Assembly (NCBI GenBank): GCA_023105745.1
Contig: JALGQZ010000004.1
Span: 60,443,112-60,507,111, forward strand
Source of the DNA: Austropuccinia psidii
Lineage: Eukaryota > Basidiomycota > Pucciniomycetes > Pucciniales > Sphaerophragmiaceae
DNA: 64,000 nucleotides
Direction of reading: 5' to 3'
A program made the translations under genes and the position numbers. Of this stretch, positions 1-11,103 are shown piece after piece. How positions within the stretch are numbered: the stretch's first letter is position 1; every line of letters starts with the position of its first letter. The notes beneath the pieces were generated by a model. That model did not search any database. It worked only from the letters and a program-made list of their open reading frames with translations, and was not told where the DNA came from.

Positions 1-430
1 TTGAAAATACTAAAAACTTAATTTAAGCTTATTTAGAGTTGAGTTACAAAAATTTCACTCAGAGGTGACCCCACCTGATTTTTTATGAGGAATCCAATGG
101 TGAAATAAAATTTATATGTTTATTTATTGGATAAAAAGTTATAATAAATTTTATTTAACTTTTTTCCAAATTTATTTATTTTTTCACAATTTTGTTAAAA
201 TTTCATTTTTACTTAAATTTTTCAAGTATAAATGTAATTTTATATTTACAAAATTTAAAGTAATTTTATTTTTAAATTATAATTAATTTTTTATTTTTAA
301 TATAATTTTATATTTTATATTTTTTTATTTTTATTTTAATAATATAAATAAATTTATTTTATTTATATCAATATGTTATTTTTTATATTTGTGGTCTTTT
401 TGGTATATGAAATTACCTCTAAGGCTCACA
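1..430 (-). repeat. 3' LTR of copy A (partial)
   Basis: Read on the minus strand it starts TGTGAGCCTTAGAGG at base 430, directly after a polypurine tract. It matches the first 400 bases of the 5' LTR at 8263-8659. The remaining 1.4 kb would lie left of the window. The segment is very AT-rich. Confidence 0.93.
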
Positions 431-447
431 TTCCCTCCCCCTAAAAA
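431..447 (-). promoter_or_regulatory. polypurine tract of copy A
   Basis: On the minus strand a run of A and G (core AGGGGGAGGGAA) abuts the TG of the 3' LTR. This is the expected plus-strand DNA priming site of a retroelement. Copies C (16917) and E (58998) carry similar tracts at the same place. Confidence 0.85.
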
Positions 448-453
448 AGAATA

Positions 454-3400
454 TTACTTTGTAATATTGGTGTTTCTAGTGTGTCTGAATCTCCTCAGGA
501 GTTTGGTGGCTTCTGGTATATCTTTCTCTTCTAACCATTCATCTTCACAAGTTGGGTCACTGTACCTAACAAGGTATTCCCTTACTTTCTTGGTTCTTAA
601 TTTCCTTTCTTTAAGAACTTTGGTTATTTTCTTAGTACCAGATGTCTCAATAGGAGGTATAACTTGGGGAATCTTATTCCTCAAGGGAAATTTCTCAGCA
701 TCACTAGATTTGTATGGCTTTATCAAGCTTACTGGAAATGTAGGGTGCTTATTGCTAAGTTCTTCAGATAACTCTACTTCAACAGCATTTTCTCCATGGA
801 GGGCCTTAATCACAAAAGGTCCTGCAAAGGAGTCTTTTAACTTTTTACATCCTTTGATGTTATTGAAGTTAGTGGTGGATACAAGAACTAGGTCCCCCAC
901 TTTGAAATCTGGAGTTGCATGAGATTTATCCCATTTGTCTTTAGCATATGCAAAAGAGTCCTCCATGCATCTCACTGCATTCTTTCTAGCTTTGTCTAGC
1001 ATTCCTTTGAAGCTAGCAGCTGTGGGATGTATTTCAATTAAGTCTTTCCTCAAGGAATCTTGGGGTAACTTGGGGTTCCATCCTTTTTCTAGAATAGGAG
1101 TCTGATTGGTACTGGAATGGATTGATGTTTTATATGCTAATTCCAGTGCTGGTAACAGAGTACACCAATCATGGGTAAATCCATCACAATCTTTGAATTC
1201 AAGGCCATATGCACGAAATCTTCTCACCATGTCCTCTAAGGTTTGGATCATTCTTTCAGCCAGACCATCAGTTTGTGGGTGGTAGGCTGTAGAGAAAGAC
1301 AGTTTTGTGCCAAATAATTGGTGAAGATTTGTCCATAGAGCTGAAGTGAATTTGGGATCTCTATCACTGATGATATTTGTAAATATCCCAGTCCATGACA
1401 CTACTCTATTCCATATCAGAAGAGCTGTATCCATGGCTGTATCATCTTTGTGACATGGTAAAAAGATTGGAGTTTTACTGAATCTGTCCACAATTACTAG
1501 GCAAGCATTATAGCTCCTGTCACCTCCTGGTGGTAGGCCAGTTACCCAATCCATATGGACAATTTCCCAAGGTCTGTTTGGTTCTTGGATTTTCATCATA
1601 TTTCCAAGTCTTTTGCCAGTGGATTTATTTGCCTTTTGGCATCTGTCACAGGTTTTGCAATATTCTGCAACATCTTTTTGCCACATTGGCCACCATATGC
1701 AGGTCTTTACTTTCTCTCTTGTTCTGTCCTCAGAAAGATGTCCTGAAAAGGGACTATCATGGAATTCTTTCAGTACAAGATTGATTAATGACCTGTCTAC
1801 AACTGTCATGACACATGTGTGCTTGGTTCTGTGGTAAATTATACCATCCAGTAGGTGAAATCTCCCTTCATTATAAGATTTTCTCCATACTTCATCCAAG
1901 GCATGTATTAGAGAGTTGTCTTTACAGTCTTTGTTAAGTAATTGGCATAAGATGCTACAATTCTTATCTTGAGTGTAACTATTTCTGACTTCTTCAAAGA
2001 AGGTGGTGTTCAAGTCTGTAACACTTATTCCTTCTATTGGAATTTGTGGTGAAGCTTCTTCTGGAACATAAGCAGGATTATCAATGTTATTTGGTAATGG
2101 CCATCTGCTTAGTCCATCTGCATTCTTATGAATATTCCCATCCTTATGAACAATAGTCATATTGCCTCTGTATTCTTGTATGGCTATTTGCCATCTGAGC
2201 ATGTGTCTGTTAGGTGTTTTCATGTTCAAAAGTGATTTCACAGCTGTACAATCTGTTATTACTTCAAAAACACATCCCTCTAAGAAATAGTTCAATTTCT
2301 CTAAGGCCCAGACAAGGCATAGACATTCCATTTGACTTGCTCCATATCTGGCTTCAGTTGGTTTGATTTGCCTGGATATGAAACATATTGGTCCTTCTAC
2401 AGGTTTGTCATTTATGATCTGAACTTGGTGAAGTGCAGCACCTAGTCCATCCCCTGATGCATCAATATACAGTTTGAAAGGCAATTTAAAGTCTGGCATC
2501 AGTAAGAGTGGAGCAGTGGTCAATGCTTCTCTTAGAGACTCAAAAGCTTTGACTCTGTCAACAGTCATCTCAAATACTGTGTCTTTGTCACACAACTTAT
2601 AAAGTGGTCTTGCTATGGATGCAAAGTCTTTAATGTGTTGCCTGTAATATCCTGCAAAACCTAAGAATGACTGAATTTCCTTCTTATTCTGAGGCATGGG
2701 TTTTAACAATACTGCTGCAACTTTGTTTTTATCAATTCCAAGGGACAAACCAGATACAACATGTCCTAGTGCCTTAAGTTCTTTAAATCCAAAATGACAT
2801 TTCTTCAAGGAGATTTTCATGTTTACTGATTGGATTTTTGTCAAAACTCTTGATAATCTGTACATGTGCTCCTCCCAAGTCTTTGAACAGATAATAATGT
2901 CATCAATGTAAATGATTAACCATCCCTCTGAGAGTTCTTCAGGGAAGATTTCATTCATCATTCTTTGGAAGTGTGAAGGTGCATTTTTGATACCAAAGGG
3001 CATCCTTAAGTATTCATACACTCCACAATGAACAATAATTCTCAAATATTTTCTTGCTCTTGGTGTTACTACATTTTGATGGAATCCTTTAAGGGCATCC
3101 ATAGTGGTTATATACACTGCTTGAGATATTTGAGTAAGGGCAATTTGGATTTTTGGTATTGGGTATCTGTCTGGAACAGTGTAAGTGTTCAGAGCTCTAA
3201 AGTCCCCAACCATTCTGGATTTTCCATTATGCCACGCCACTATGACTGGTGTAGTTATTTCTACTTCCTCATTGTGGCCTACTTTTCTTATTACACCAAG
3301 GTCTAGAAGTTCTTTGATATGAATTTCTAGAGCTTCTCTTGATTTTGGACTTGCTGGATAAGAAGGTCTTCTTAAGAGTGGTGGATAAGGTCTCTCAATG

Positions 3401-5715
3401 TTAAGAATGATGTCAACTTCATGACCAATAATTGCTCCCAGGGGTTCTTTGTCTGTAGCAAATGCTCCTCTGTGGTCATACAAAAGGGAAGAAAGTTCAT
3501 TTTCTTGCTTATCAGTCAGATGAAGGCTTATTTCAGCCTCACTTAACTGTTCAGACTTGAATTTCTCTAACTCTAAGTTGACTGGTGATACTTTGTTTAC
3601 TGTAATTTGTCTTTTAAAGGGTAAAAAGGAAAATTTCTGGCGCTTATTGTCTCCAATTGTAAAGTATCTGTCTTTGTTATTATGTAAATCTATTCCATAC
3701 ATGATTAAATAGTCATTTCCCAATATAAAATGGGTACTAGAGCAATTTTCCATAACAACAAATTCAACTGTGATCCTTAAATTCCCATTTATGTGTGGGA
3801 ATATGACATTGGTCTCAAAGATTCCTAATGCTTTCATTGGGTTACTTGCACTGTTGAATTTTATACCATCAATTGGTAACAATTGGTCTTCAAAATTTGG
3901 TACACAAGTCTTAAGAAAAGATTTTCCAACACAAGAGCAGAAGGCTCCTGGGTCAAGCAAAAGTTTGGTGGGTTTGTTATCAATCACCACTTCTGTTATA
4001 CAGGAGTTACCAGCTGTATAACCTTTTCCTCTGTTTGGTTTTGTCTTCATAAGTTGTGCATCTTGAACTTTTGATAAATCAACTTGACCATTGCTCAATT
4101 GTGGTAAGTGGGAATAAGATTCCATGATGTCAAAAGTGGCATTGATATTTTCTATATCTTTTGAAGATTCAGAGAATATGGATGACTTATCATCTGAATT
4201 GTCTTCAATTATGTCTTCTTTTTCAACATCTGGTTCTTTTTCAATGTCAATTTCATTGATTTTCCCCCTTTTTGGACATGTATTGGCTAAATGGGTGGTG
4301 CTTTGGCAAATATGGCATTTTCTGACTGTATCTGCAGATTTATATTTAATATTACTAGAATTTTCTTTGGGGTTTTTGTCCACAGAATCTTTCCAAGGTG
4401 TATTAAACCTTGTTTTAAGATTCACCCTACTAGAACCAATTTTGGTTCTGGTGGTTACTTCTTCTAGTATATTGATAATATCCTCTGCTGAAGATTGTTC
4501 AGTAGTCCTGCTTTTGACAGCATGCTCTAAGTCACCTCCACATTGTCTCAGAATTTTTCTATGGATCATAAATTCTGACATGTCAGGATATAATGCTGTT
4601 AATCTGTCCTTTTGTTGGCAAAACCATGGTAAAGCTTTGTCTTTATCAGCATTAAATTTGGCAGATTCAAAGGCTGTTTCAACTTTAAACCTCCAAGCAT
4701 CATTTGCCCATTTGTTGATGATTTGTGTTTTCCACCAAGTCCAACTCTGGTGTCCATGTGCTTGTCTTATTTTGATGTACCATCTGTGAGCTGATCTGGT
4801 AAACAAGGTGTTAAACCTGGCTGTTACCAATCTGTCTGGTAATTCAAAATCCTCTTTGATCATGTCAATACCTCTAATGAATTCCATATGGTCATACTCT
4901 CCTTCACCACTGAAGTGAGGCCATTCTTTAAGTTTTGGAACTTCTTTCAAGAGTGCTTGGCCCATTGATGGTTCCAAGTTATGAAAAGAAGTGGATAATT
5001 CATTTTTTAATTGTGAATTATCAGGATCCAATACTTGTGGATTTGGAATTCTTGTGCCCTCATTTTGATTTAGAGGTGTAGACATTCTTGGTAAGGTGTT
5101 CAGTATTTGTTCAATGTCATTCATTTTACTGTTGCTACACCTTTGGGAATTTCTGTATTCATGTTGGAAGCTTTGTATTAAATTTATTACTTCAATTTTA
5201 TACATGTCTTCTTTATGTGTAAGTTCTTGCCATAACTCTGTCTGTCTTGTATTATCAGCAGTGACTTGATTCAATTTCATTGATAATTTTGATACTTCTT
5301 CTTGTGAAGCATCAAAACACTTTTTCAAGGCAATGGTATATGTCTTTACTTCAGTAAATGAATTTGAAATGTCATCAAGGACTTTCTTGTTATCTGTCTT
5401 GATAATATTTATGGCTTGTTTAATTCTTGTCTCAATGATGTCATCAATATTGAGTTTAGAATATTTTTCTGTTAATTCTTTAATAATTGCAGATTGTTCA
5501 TTTATCTTAATGCCAAAAGAAGTATCATTATTGGAAGTTTTAATTGTTCTTAAAACCTTTTCAAAACACATAAGTGTTTCATTGATTTGGCAAAGGCTCA
5601 AGTTGTTTGTTTTAATGTTGTTACAAATGGATTCATTTTTATCAGAAAGATGTTTTTTCACGTCATTTATAGCATCATACAATTCTGGGATGGAATCAAA
5701 TATATCAGAAATCAT
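454..5715 (-). CDS. gag-pol polyprotein of copy A (capsid, protease, RT, RNase H, integrase, chromodomain)
   Basis: An open frame of 1753 codons. Residues 1-215 are rich in predicted coiled coil. A capsid-like region spans about 270-420, and a zinc knuckle [14 protein letters not shown] (CX2CX4HX4C) sits near 463. The protease active site near 585 reads [11 protein letters not shown], with D-P-G in place of the usual D-T/S-G. Reverse transcriptase has YIDD near 935. RNase H has [10 protein letters not shown] near 1085. Integrase has its HHCC finger near 1325-1360 and D, D, E at [18 protein letters not shown] and [14 protein letters not shown] module lies near 1630 and a divergent chromodomain (REYLVRY...DEWLEE) near 1705-1745. 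The ATG at 5715 is only the first Met after a frameshift: the same frame is open further upstream (reading ...GGSQIKVPE before MISDIF), so the original protein began in the gag at 6374. All pol catalytic residues except the protease Thr/Ser are present. Confidence 0.93.
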   Translation of the reverse strand: MISDIFDSIPELYDAINDVKKHLSDKNESICNNIKTNNLSLCQINETLMCFEKVLRTIKTSNNDTSFGIKINEQSAIIKELTEKYSKLNIDDIIETRIKQAINIIKTDNKKVLDDISNSFTEVKTYTIALKKCFDASQEEVSKLSMKLNQVTADNTRQTELWQELTHKEDMYKIEVINLIQSFQHEYRNSQRCSNSKMNDIEQILNTLPRMSTPLNQNEGTRIPNPQVLDPDNSQLKNELSTSFHNLEPSMGQALLKEVPKLKEWPHFSGEGEYDHMEFIRGIDMIKEDFELPDRLVTARFNTLFTRSAHRWYIKIRQAHGHQSWTWWKTQIINKWANDAWRFKVETAFESAKFNADKDKALPWFCQQKDRLTALYPDMSEFMIHRKILRQCGGDLEHAVKSRTTEQSSAEDIINILEEVTTRTKIGSSRVNLKTRFNTPWKDSVDKNPKENSSNIKYKSADTVRKCHICQSTTHLANTCPKRGKINEIDIEKEPDVEKEDIIEDNSDDKSSIFSESSKDIENINATFDIMESYSHLPQLSNGQVDLSKVQDAQLMKTKPNRGKGYTAGNSCITEVVIDNKPTKLLLDPGAFCSCVGKSFLKTCVPNFEDQLLPIDGIKFNSASNPMKALGIFETNVIFPHINGNLRITVEFVVMENCSSTHFILGNDYLIMYGIDLHNNKDRYFTIGDNKRQKFSFLPFKRQITVNKVSPVNLELEKFKSEQLSEAEISLHLTDKQENELSSLLYDHRGAFATDKEPLGAIIGHEVDIILNIERPYPPLLRRPSYPASPKSREALEIHIKELLDLGVIRKVGHNEEVEITTPVIVAWHNGKSRMVGDFRALNTYTVPDRYPIPKIQIALTQISQAVYITTMDALKGFHQNVVTPRARKYLRIIVHCGVYEYLRMPFGIKNAPSHFQRMMNEIFPEELSEGWLIIYIDDIIICSKTWEEHMYRLSRVLTKIQSVNMKISLKKCHFGFKELKALGHVVSGLSLGIDKNKVAAVLLKPMPQNKKEIQSFLGFAGYYRQHIKDFASIARPLYKLCDKDTVFEMTVDRVKAFESLREALTTAPLLLMPDFKLPFKLYIDASGDGLGAALHQVQIINDKPVEGPICFISRQIKPTEARYGASQMECLCLVWALEKLNYFLEGCVFEVITDCTAVKSLLNMKTPNRHMLRWQIAIQEYRGNMTIVHKDGNIHKNADGLSRWPLPNNIDNPAYVPEEASPQIPIEGISVTDLNTTFFEEVRNSYTQDKNCSILCQLLNKDCKDNSLIHALDEVWRKSYNEGRFHLLDGIIYHRTKHTCVMTVVDRSLINLVLKEFHDSPFSGHLSEDRTREKVKTCIWWPMWQKDVAEYCKTCDRCQKANKSTGKRLGNMMKIQEPNRPWEIVHMDWVTGLPPGGDRSYNACLVIVDRFSKTPIFLPCHKDDTAMDTALLIWNRVVSWTGIFTNIISDRDPKFTSALWTNLHQLFGTKLSFSTAYHPQTDGLAERMIQTLEDMVRRFRAYGLEFKDCDGFTHDWCTLLPALELAYKTSIHSSTNQTPILEKGWNPKLPQDSLRKDLIEIHPTAASFKGMLDKARKNAVRCMEDSFAYAKDKWDKSHATPDFKVGDLVLVSTTNFNNIKGCKKLKDSFAGPFVIKALHGENAVEVELSEELSNKHPTFPVSLIKPYKSSDAEKFPLRNKIPQVIPPIETSGTKKITKVLKERKLRTKKVREYLVRYSDPTCEDEWLEEKDIPEATKLLRRFRHTRNTNITK

Positions 5716-6374
5716 TTCTGGAACTTTAATCTGGCTTCCTCCTTCTTTTGTAATTCCATCATGGTTCTGGCCATCTGAAATACATTTTCCATGGCATCCT
5801 GTTGAATCTTTGGGATCCTGTAGCCCTGGCTGTAAGGTTTTGGAGCTTGTGCCTTCCCTTTGCCCTTGTTTGGAGTTTGTGGCTGCTTTTTCACGTTGGA
5901 ATTGCTGCTGCTGGCCACTGGGGCTGTTTTTGGCACTGGTTTGGTGGTGGAGGGTTGTTTTTCCTCCATTCCAGTGTCAAAAGCATCATTTTTTTCTTCT
6001 CCATCAATGGATGCCATCCATTGAGCAATTTGCAAGTGTTGGGATGGCCCAAGAATTTTCTTACTGTCAGGTAAGAATTCATGCAATTCTTCCACAGGTC
6101 TGCAAGGATCTGGTACTCTTTGAATTGAAGTGCATTGTTGTATGCACTGTGGCTGCCTTTGTATATGTCCACAGAGGCTTGTTGTGGCGGTGTCAGCTCT
6201 TTTTGAAGGTAAAATGGTATTATCAGCATCAGAATGACCCAATTTAGTTGTTTGGAAGTCATCAACTGACCCTTTTCCTTCTGTACCTGATTGGCCTCTG
6301 CCATAGTCACGTCTATTACCTTTTTGGGAGCTGCTTGAGGGGTTGTAGCTGGCTCCTGACCTGGTTGAAGGCAT
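5712..6374 (-). CDS. N-terminal gag part of copy A, separated from pol by a 1-nt deletion
   Basis: It begins [19 protein letters not shown], which looks like a natural gag start, and runs 220 codons. The segment [15 protein letters not shown]...MEEKQPSTT is matched in copy C, where the same frame runs on directly into MISDIF of the polyprotein. In A one base is missing near 5942 (a run of three C in C, two in A). Translation therefore leaves the pol frame and continues as [10 protein letters not shown] to a TGA overlapping the pol ATG. The last 75 or so codons are therefore probably not authentic. The role is probably nucleic-acid binding and particle assembly; no further domain is recognised. 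Confidence 0.75.
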   Translation of the reverse strand: MPSTRSGASYNPSSSSQKGNRRDYGRGQSGTEGKGSVDDFQTTKLGHSDADNTILPSKRADTATTSLCGHIQRQPQCIQQCTSIQRVPDPCRPVEELHEFLPDSKKILGPSQHLQIAQWMASIDGEEKNDAFDTGMEEKQPSTTKPVPKTAPVASSSNSNVKKQPQTPNKGKGKAQAPKPYSQGYRIPKIQQDAMENVFQMARTMMELQKKEEARLKFQK

Positions 6375-6830
6375 AATTATGGTTAAAAAGGGTTAAAATA
6401 GTATTTTTAAGTCAAAAACTTACTATTGGCCAAATTTTTAGCTTTCTGAAGGGTATTACTTATGTCCAAGTTAATTAATTCAGAAGATATTGGTTCAGGT
6501 TGGTTATTTTGAGTCACAATAACAGTACTATTATGATCAGAATTAACAGTACTGGCAGGGATAATGATGGTTACTGTTGAGGCTGTTTCAATGTTTTCTT
6601 GTCTTACCACGTTGTCAGACACTAAAATTAATGAAAAAGCCAATTAATTAAGTAAAAAAAGGTTATTTCAAAGAAGAAATAAAAAATATAAGCCTCACTT
6701 ATAATATGAAAAACATTATTTTTTTTTTAAGGATTTTTTTGGATTATAAGTATTTTTTATATGTTTTTAAATTTTTCAATATAAGAAAAAAGATTTAAAA
6801 AGAGTAAAAAAAATATGTCACAGGTAAAAT
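6375..6830 (-). other. 5' leader of copy A
   Basis: An AT-rich leader between the primer binding site and the gag ATG. It contains one 78-codon minus-strand frame (6407-6643, threonine/isoleucine/asparagine-rich, no domain) ending 32 bases before the gag start. No conserved motif was recognised. It may be an upstream ORF or chance. Confidence 0.45.
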
Positions 6831-6848
6831 ATCACGGCTGGGCCCCCA
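6831..6848 (-). promoter_or_regulatory. primer binding site of copy A (tRNA type)
   Basis: Two bases inside the 5' LTR, the minus strand reads TGGGGGCCCAGCCGTGAT. It starts with TGG, the complement of a tRNA CCA end, as expected for a tRNA-primed retroelement. The priming tRNA was not identified. Confidence 0.7.
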
Positions 6849-6850
6849 AA

Positions 6851-8659
6851 TGTAAGGTGTGGATATGAAACTTTGATTAAAAATCAAGTACTTTTCCTGT
6901 CCTCAAAATTTGTATAAGGTAAAATTCAGTTAAAAATAGTATGAAATATTATTTTTAAGAGAAAACACGCCAATTTTATTGTTTATAACTTTATTAGTAT
7001 AAAACAATAATATTATAAAAATTTATTGTTTTACCAACAATAAAAATTTATCCAAAAAATACTCTACAAGAGATATTTTAAGGCTACAAAAGAAATTTCT
7101 TCAAGAGCAATTTCAATTGGAATTAATTGAGCAAAGAACTGCAAGCAATTAATTAAAGAACAAAGTCTTTAAAAAGAACATTAAAGAAAAAACACGCCCA
7201 AAAGTGACCAGAGTGAATTTGGAAACAAAGTGACAAAGTTTACAGTGATGAAAGATGCTTTAATTCACTTTTGGGGTGGTTCAGGGGTAAAAATGATTAT
7301 AAGAGTTACAAACAATGATTATAATGATTTTTTCACGTGGTTAAAAGGTTCAAAATGATTTAAAAAGGGTGGTTGGAATCTTTTATTGATTGGTTTAACA
7401 GTTTTAAACTAATTAATAAAAGGAAAAGATTCTAACATGAAGAGAAAAGTGGGGCAAAGAAGACATTCTTTTATAGCCATCAATTCTCTTACTCCAAAAG
7501 TAAAATTTACTCTTGTCAGTCGTGAAAAACAGTCTGACAACAGAAAAGCCAATTATGGCATCATTGAACCCTGGTTTAGACCAAAAAAGGGCTGGTTTAA
7601 GCCATTTTTAGCCATTTTTAGCCATTTTAGACCCTTAAATCAGCCATTACTATAGCAATACCAGGCCTAGAGCCTTCAAAACACGTCAGAATGTGTGTCA
7701 GAGGCGTAGAAACCAGTTAAAACTGTTTTTACTATGATTGTTTTATCTTAAGGGTAGTTTTACCCTCTTGGCAACAGCTAAAACTACCCCAGTTGGTATC
7801 AAAACCTCATCATCAATTGAGTTCACAGACCCTGTAACTCAATTCCAGGCCAAAAGTGATGAACTTTTGCGTGAATTTTGACATCCCACGCCTGTCAGCA
7901 AGGATTTTGGGGGTCTAGCTCCCCCTTAGAGCTGGAGTTCCTTTTCCCCCCCAAATTTAATCTTTCCAATTTTATTTTTCCTTTAATTCCTCATCATGTA
8001 TTATACTTATAATTTACATATGTAATTCAATTCAATTGTACAGTACAATACAGTAATAATTGACACCTCATATGTAAATCAAAGTTCACTTATGTAATAC
8101 ACGCGCACATTTTGACATTTCAATTGAATTCAATTGAAAATACTTTAATTCCTCATAACTTCTAAACTAAACACAACACCTCAATTTTAGCACAAAAATT
8201 GATGGTTAACACCACATGTGGTGTGAATTAAATTAAGGTTTTGAGGATTTTCAACTTTTGTATTGAAAATACTAAAAACTTAATTTAAGCTTATTTAGAG
8301 TTGAGTTACAAAAATTTCACTCAGAGGTGACCCCACCTGATTTTTTATGAGGAATCCAATGGTGAAATAAATTTTATGTGTTTATTTATTGGATAAAAAG
8401 TTATGATAATTTTTATATAACTTTTTTTCAAATTTATTTATTTTTTCACAATTTTGTTAAAATTTTATTTTTACTTAATTTTTTCAAGTATAAAAGTAAT
8501 TTTATACTTACAGAATTTAATGTATTTTTTATTTTTAAATTGTAATTAATTTTTTATTTTTATTTTAATAATATAAATAAATTTATTTTATTTATATTAA
8601 TATGTTATTTTTTATATTTGTGGTCTTTTGGGTATATGAAATTACCTCTAAGGCTCACA
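6851..8659 (-). repeat. 5' LTR of copy A (1809 bp)
   Basis: It begins TGTGAGCC at 8659 and ends CACACCTTACA at 6851 on the minus strand (TG...CA ends). Copy C (16935-18714) is its homologue. It contains a perfect 22-bp AT-rich palindrome at 8118-8139. Short ORFs inside it (for example 7437-7655) are not supported. Confidence 0.9.
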
Positions 8660-9558
8660 CTTTCCCCCCAATCTCCAATTCTTGACATTAAGCTTCTGAA
8701 ATCTGCAATGTACAAGGAAACATCACCACTTTCCTTCATCCTCAAATTGTCCAACTCTTGTTCAGCTTTCCTGACTTCATTGGGGTCACCAAACAGAGTG
8801 AATAATTGAGATTCAAATAATGGCCAATTATTGAGGAGGTAGGAAGGGTCTTCATTGGAAATATTTGAGAGATAGGGTTTAATCCACTTTCCAGCTCTAC
8901 CAGTGAGAAAAGAAGTTGAGTAAAGAGCTTTCTTCCTGTCAGGGAAGAAATTTGCTGGATCATTATGGAAGATTAATTGACAGGATTGGATAAATCCTCT
9001 CAATTTATGAGCTTGAGTACCATCAAAAGAATCAGGTGCCTTCATGGATGGAGTCTTGAAAGCAGGGGCTTTGGAATTGTCCCTGGGAGCAACTGCTTGA
9101 GTGAGTTGCCCCATGAATTGAGTCATCTGCTCCATCATCTTGAGGAGACTTGAATCAGTTTGAGAGACAAGAGGTTGACTAGAAAGGGCTAGATTAGAAC
9201 CCTGAGGCACCTCTGGAGCATTTGCCAAGGCATCTGCCACTTCAGTTTCCCCAGAATCTTCCTCTTCCACAGACTCTTCCCCCTCTTCATCTTCAACGTC
9301 CCCTTGTCTTGCTCCTGCACCTTTGGACATGCCAGGGTAGCCACCCAAAAGTCCAGAGAAAGATCTTGATCTTCTAGATCTCATTCCACCTCTTCTTGAG
9401 GGTGCTGCTCCTTCCATTGGTGGTCCTCTGTCCAAATTTGCACTCAGTTGATGAACTGATGGTGTGCGGTCAAGAGGAGCCCTTGCTGTAGGAGTGAGAA
9501 CAGCTTGAATTCTTTGGGATCTAGTATTTTTGGCTGGGGGACTATGCTGAACTGGCAT
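8660..9558 (-). pseudogene. gag of copy B (group 2), truncated by copy A
   Basis: It starts [15 protein letters not shown] and has the same plan as the gag at 42039: a basic, proline-rich N-terminus, an acidic stretch (EDEEGEESVEEEDSGE), then a capsid domain with SMKAPDSFDGTQ and [22 protein letters not shown]. It stops at RIGDWGE, where the LTR of copy A begins. About 299 of roughly 445 residues remain here; the zinc knuckle and pol would lie left of the window. Sequence differences from G, H and I are larger than among those three, so B is a separate subfamily. Confidence 0.85.
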
Positions 9559-10327
9559 TTTGAATAAAATGAAATAAAACTTGATGATACTTTGAATAAA
9601 CTAAGGCTTGACCAAAACAATCAAATGAGAATCTTGATGAACTTGAGAAATAAATCAATAGTCTTGAAGTGAATCAATATGAATAAATCTTGAAGAGTGA
9701 AGATGACAAAGTCAAATTCTTATGAACAATCAATTTCAATCAATAAGTCAAATCAAGTAAATCAAGTCAATTCAAAATCAAATCAATTAAGCCTTGAGGA
9801 ATTCAATCAATATCTTCAAAAATCAATTCAATTTTCTTGAGAAATCAAATTCAAATCAATAAATCAAATCAAATCTTGAGGATAAATCAGCTACCTTGAG
9901 GAATCAAATAAAGTCAATCAGTCAAATCAATCAAAGTCAAATCAAAGTCTTGAGGTGAAATCAATGTCTTGAGGAATCAATCAATAAATTTGAGAAATTT
10001 CAAAACCAAAATCACTGAATACCCCAAATCAATAAAATCCCTGAATGATGAATCAATTAACCCAGATAATTCCACTCAAATAACCTGATAAAAACCTGAA
10101 TTCAGACAAAAAGAGAAATGAAAATGATAAAGAATAAAGTGAAATGGTCAGCAAAATTTTTGAAATGAGAAAGAGAATCAATTTTCATTTTGAATGAAAT
10201 GAATGAGATGAAAATTGATGAGAGAGAAAAAATCATAAAAAATCATAAAAATCCTAAAATCATGAAAAGGTCATAATTGAAGAATGAGAGAAATGAATAA
10301 AATGAATGAAAGAAAGAATCAAATATG
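9559..10327 (-). other. low-complexity 5' leader of copy B
   Basis: About 770 bases built from short variants of TTGATTTGATTGA (minus strand), with no ORF of note. Copies G, H and I carry the same kind of leader at the same place (32705-33425, 52149-52846, 41299-42038). Confidence 0.7.
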
Positions 10328-10341
10328 AGTTAATGAATTTA
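10328..10341 (-). promoter_or_regulatory. putative self-priming binding site of copy B
   Basis: One base inside the LTR, the minus strand reads TAAATTCATTAACT. It pairs at 13 of 14 positions with AGTTAATTAATTTA inside the same LTR (10706-10719). The subfamily-specific TTTA in the LTR is matched by TAAA here. No TGG for tRNA priming is present. Confidence 0.55.
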
Positions 10342-10342
10342 A

Positions 10343-11100
10343 TGTCACAGGGGCTCTTCAAAGTGAAGAGGGCCTGGCACTCAGTAAACTGGGAATCACT
10401 TATGGAGGGCCCAAAGATATGGTAAGAAGGAACACATTGAAGAGTGTTAAAGATAAATTGCTAAAAGAATAAATATAAGAAAAGCAGCAACAAGAAATAA
10501 GAGTAAGAAATAGAAGATCCAACCACAAACAAGTCCAAGTCCACTGTTTCAACCTGTCAGAATGGAAAGAGAAGGGTTAATAAGGATATGGCCACCAAAC
10601 TCATACTGTACAGGCAAAGAGAGAAAAGGCAAAGACTAACTTAAAATTAAATAATTATAATACCCAATTATAAGGATAAGAATAATTATAAAATAATAAA
10701 TAAACTAAATTAATTAACTGGGGAAAAGTCCCCAGGGGGGAGAAAGAGGGGATGGTATATGTGAGAATCACCAGCCCTGATCCAGAGGAAGAATTTTCAT
10801 GAGAATAATTGATGATTGAATTGAGTCTGGCCAATACAGGTCCTGTACAGCTGTACAGAACCTGTACAAGAGGTGTGGTGTATTTGAGCTATCATACAGT
10901 TCCATACTGGTGTATTGAAAGTGTATTGGGTGAATCCAACCTGTACAGGTATTGACAGGCTGTATTGATGTACCAAGCTGTATGCATGTTTCAGAATGAA
11001 GATTGCTGAAACTGAATGCTGATGCAGATACTGGATTTGCTGATTTGGGGTGTTTGAGTGGGTGTATGAATGAATACCCTTACCCCTGATGGATGGTTGT
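10343..11100 (-). repeat. 5' LTR of copy B, truncated
   Basis: The minus-strand 3' end reads CCCCTGTGACA at 10343. The hairpin CTGGGGA/TCCCCAG and the motif AGTTAATTAA, typical of group 2 LTRs, are at 10706-10735. The LTR start (TGTCACAACC) is missing: near 11100 the sequence changes to gag of copy C. It contains a 16-bp perfect palindrome of CTGTACAG units at 10843-10858. Confidence 0.8.
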
Positions 11101-11103
11101 TAC

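Larger units (their letters stand above)
1..8659 (-). mobile_element. Ty3/Gypsy retrotransposon copy A (group 1), left end outside window
   Basis: On the minus strand the order is 5' LTR (8659 to 6851), primer binding site, leader, gag, pol, polypurine tract and 3' LTR (430 to beyond base 1). The two LTR segments align (1-430 with 8263-8659), with roughly 15-20 substitutions and one indel of about 35 bases, so the insertion is not very young. The right end cuts the gag of copy B just after its residues RIGDWGE, so A is nested in B. The target duplication cannot be checked because the left flank lies outside the window. Confidence 0.93.

Noticed and set aside
5712..5715. ATGA stop-start overlap between gag and pol of copy A, as in coupled termination-reinitiation
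   Set aside because: Copy C reads through in one frame, and the pol frame in A is open upstream. The overlap results from a 1-base deletion near 5942.
4124..6247. Plus-strand ORFs of 221 and 304 codons opposite copy A
   Set aside because: They lie antisense to the polyprotein, have no family features and follow its codon pattern.
5891..6643. Spliced gag of copy A using GTAAGT near 6431 and CAG before GTCAGGAG, joining the 78-codon ORF to the 139-codon frame 5891-6310
   Set aside because: The splice would be in frame, but the product uses a frame that does not lead to MISDIF in copy C. The [10 protein letters not shown] start fits better. Possible but not supported.
7437..7655. 72-codon plus-strand ORF in the LTR of copy A
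   Set aside because: The inverted counterpart in copy C (17955-18251) reads differently. LTR sequence only.
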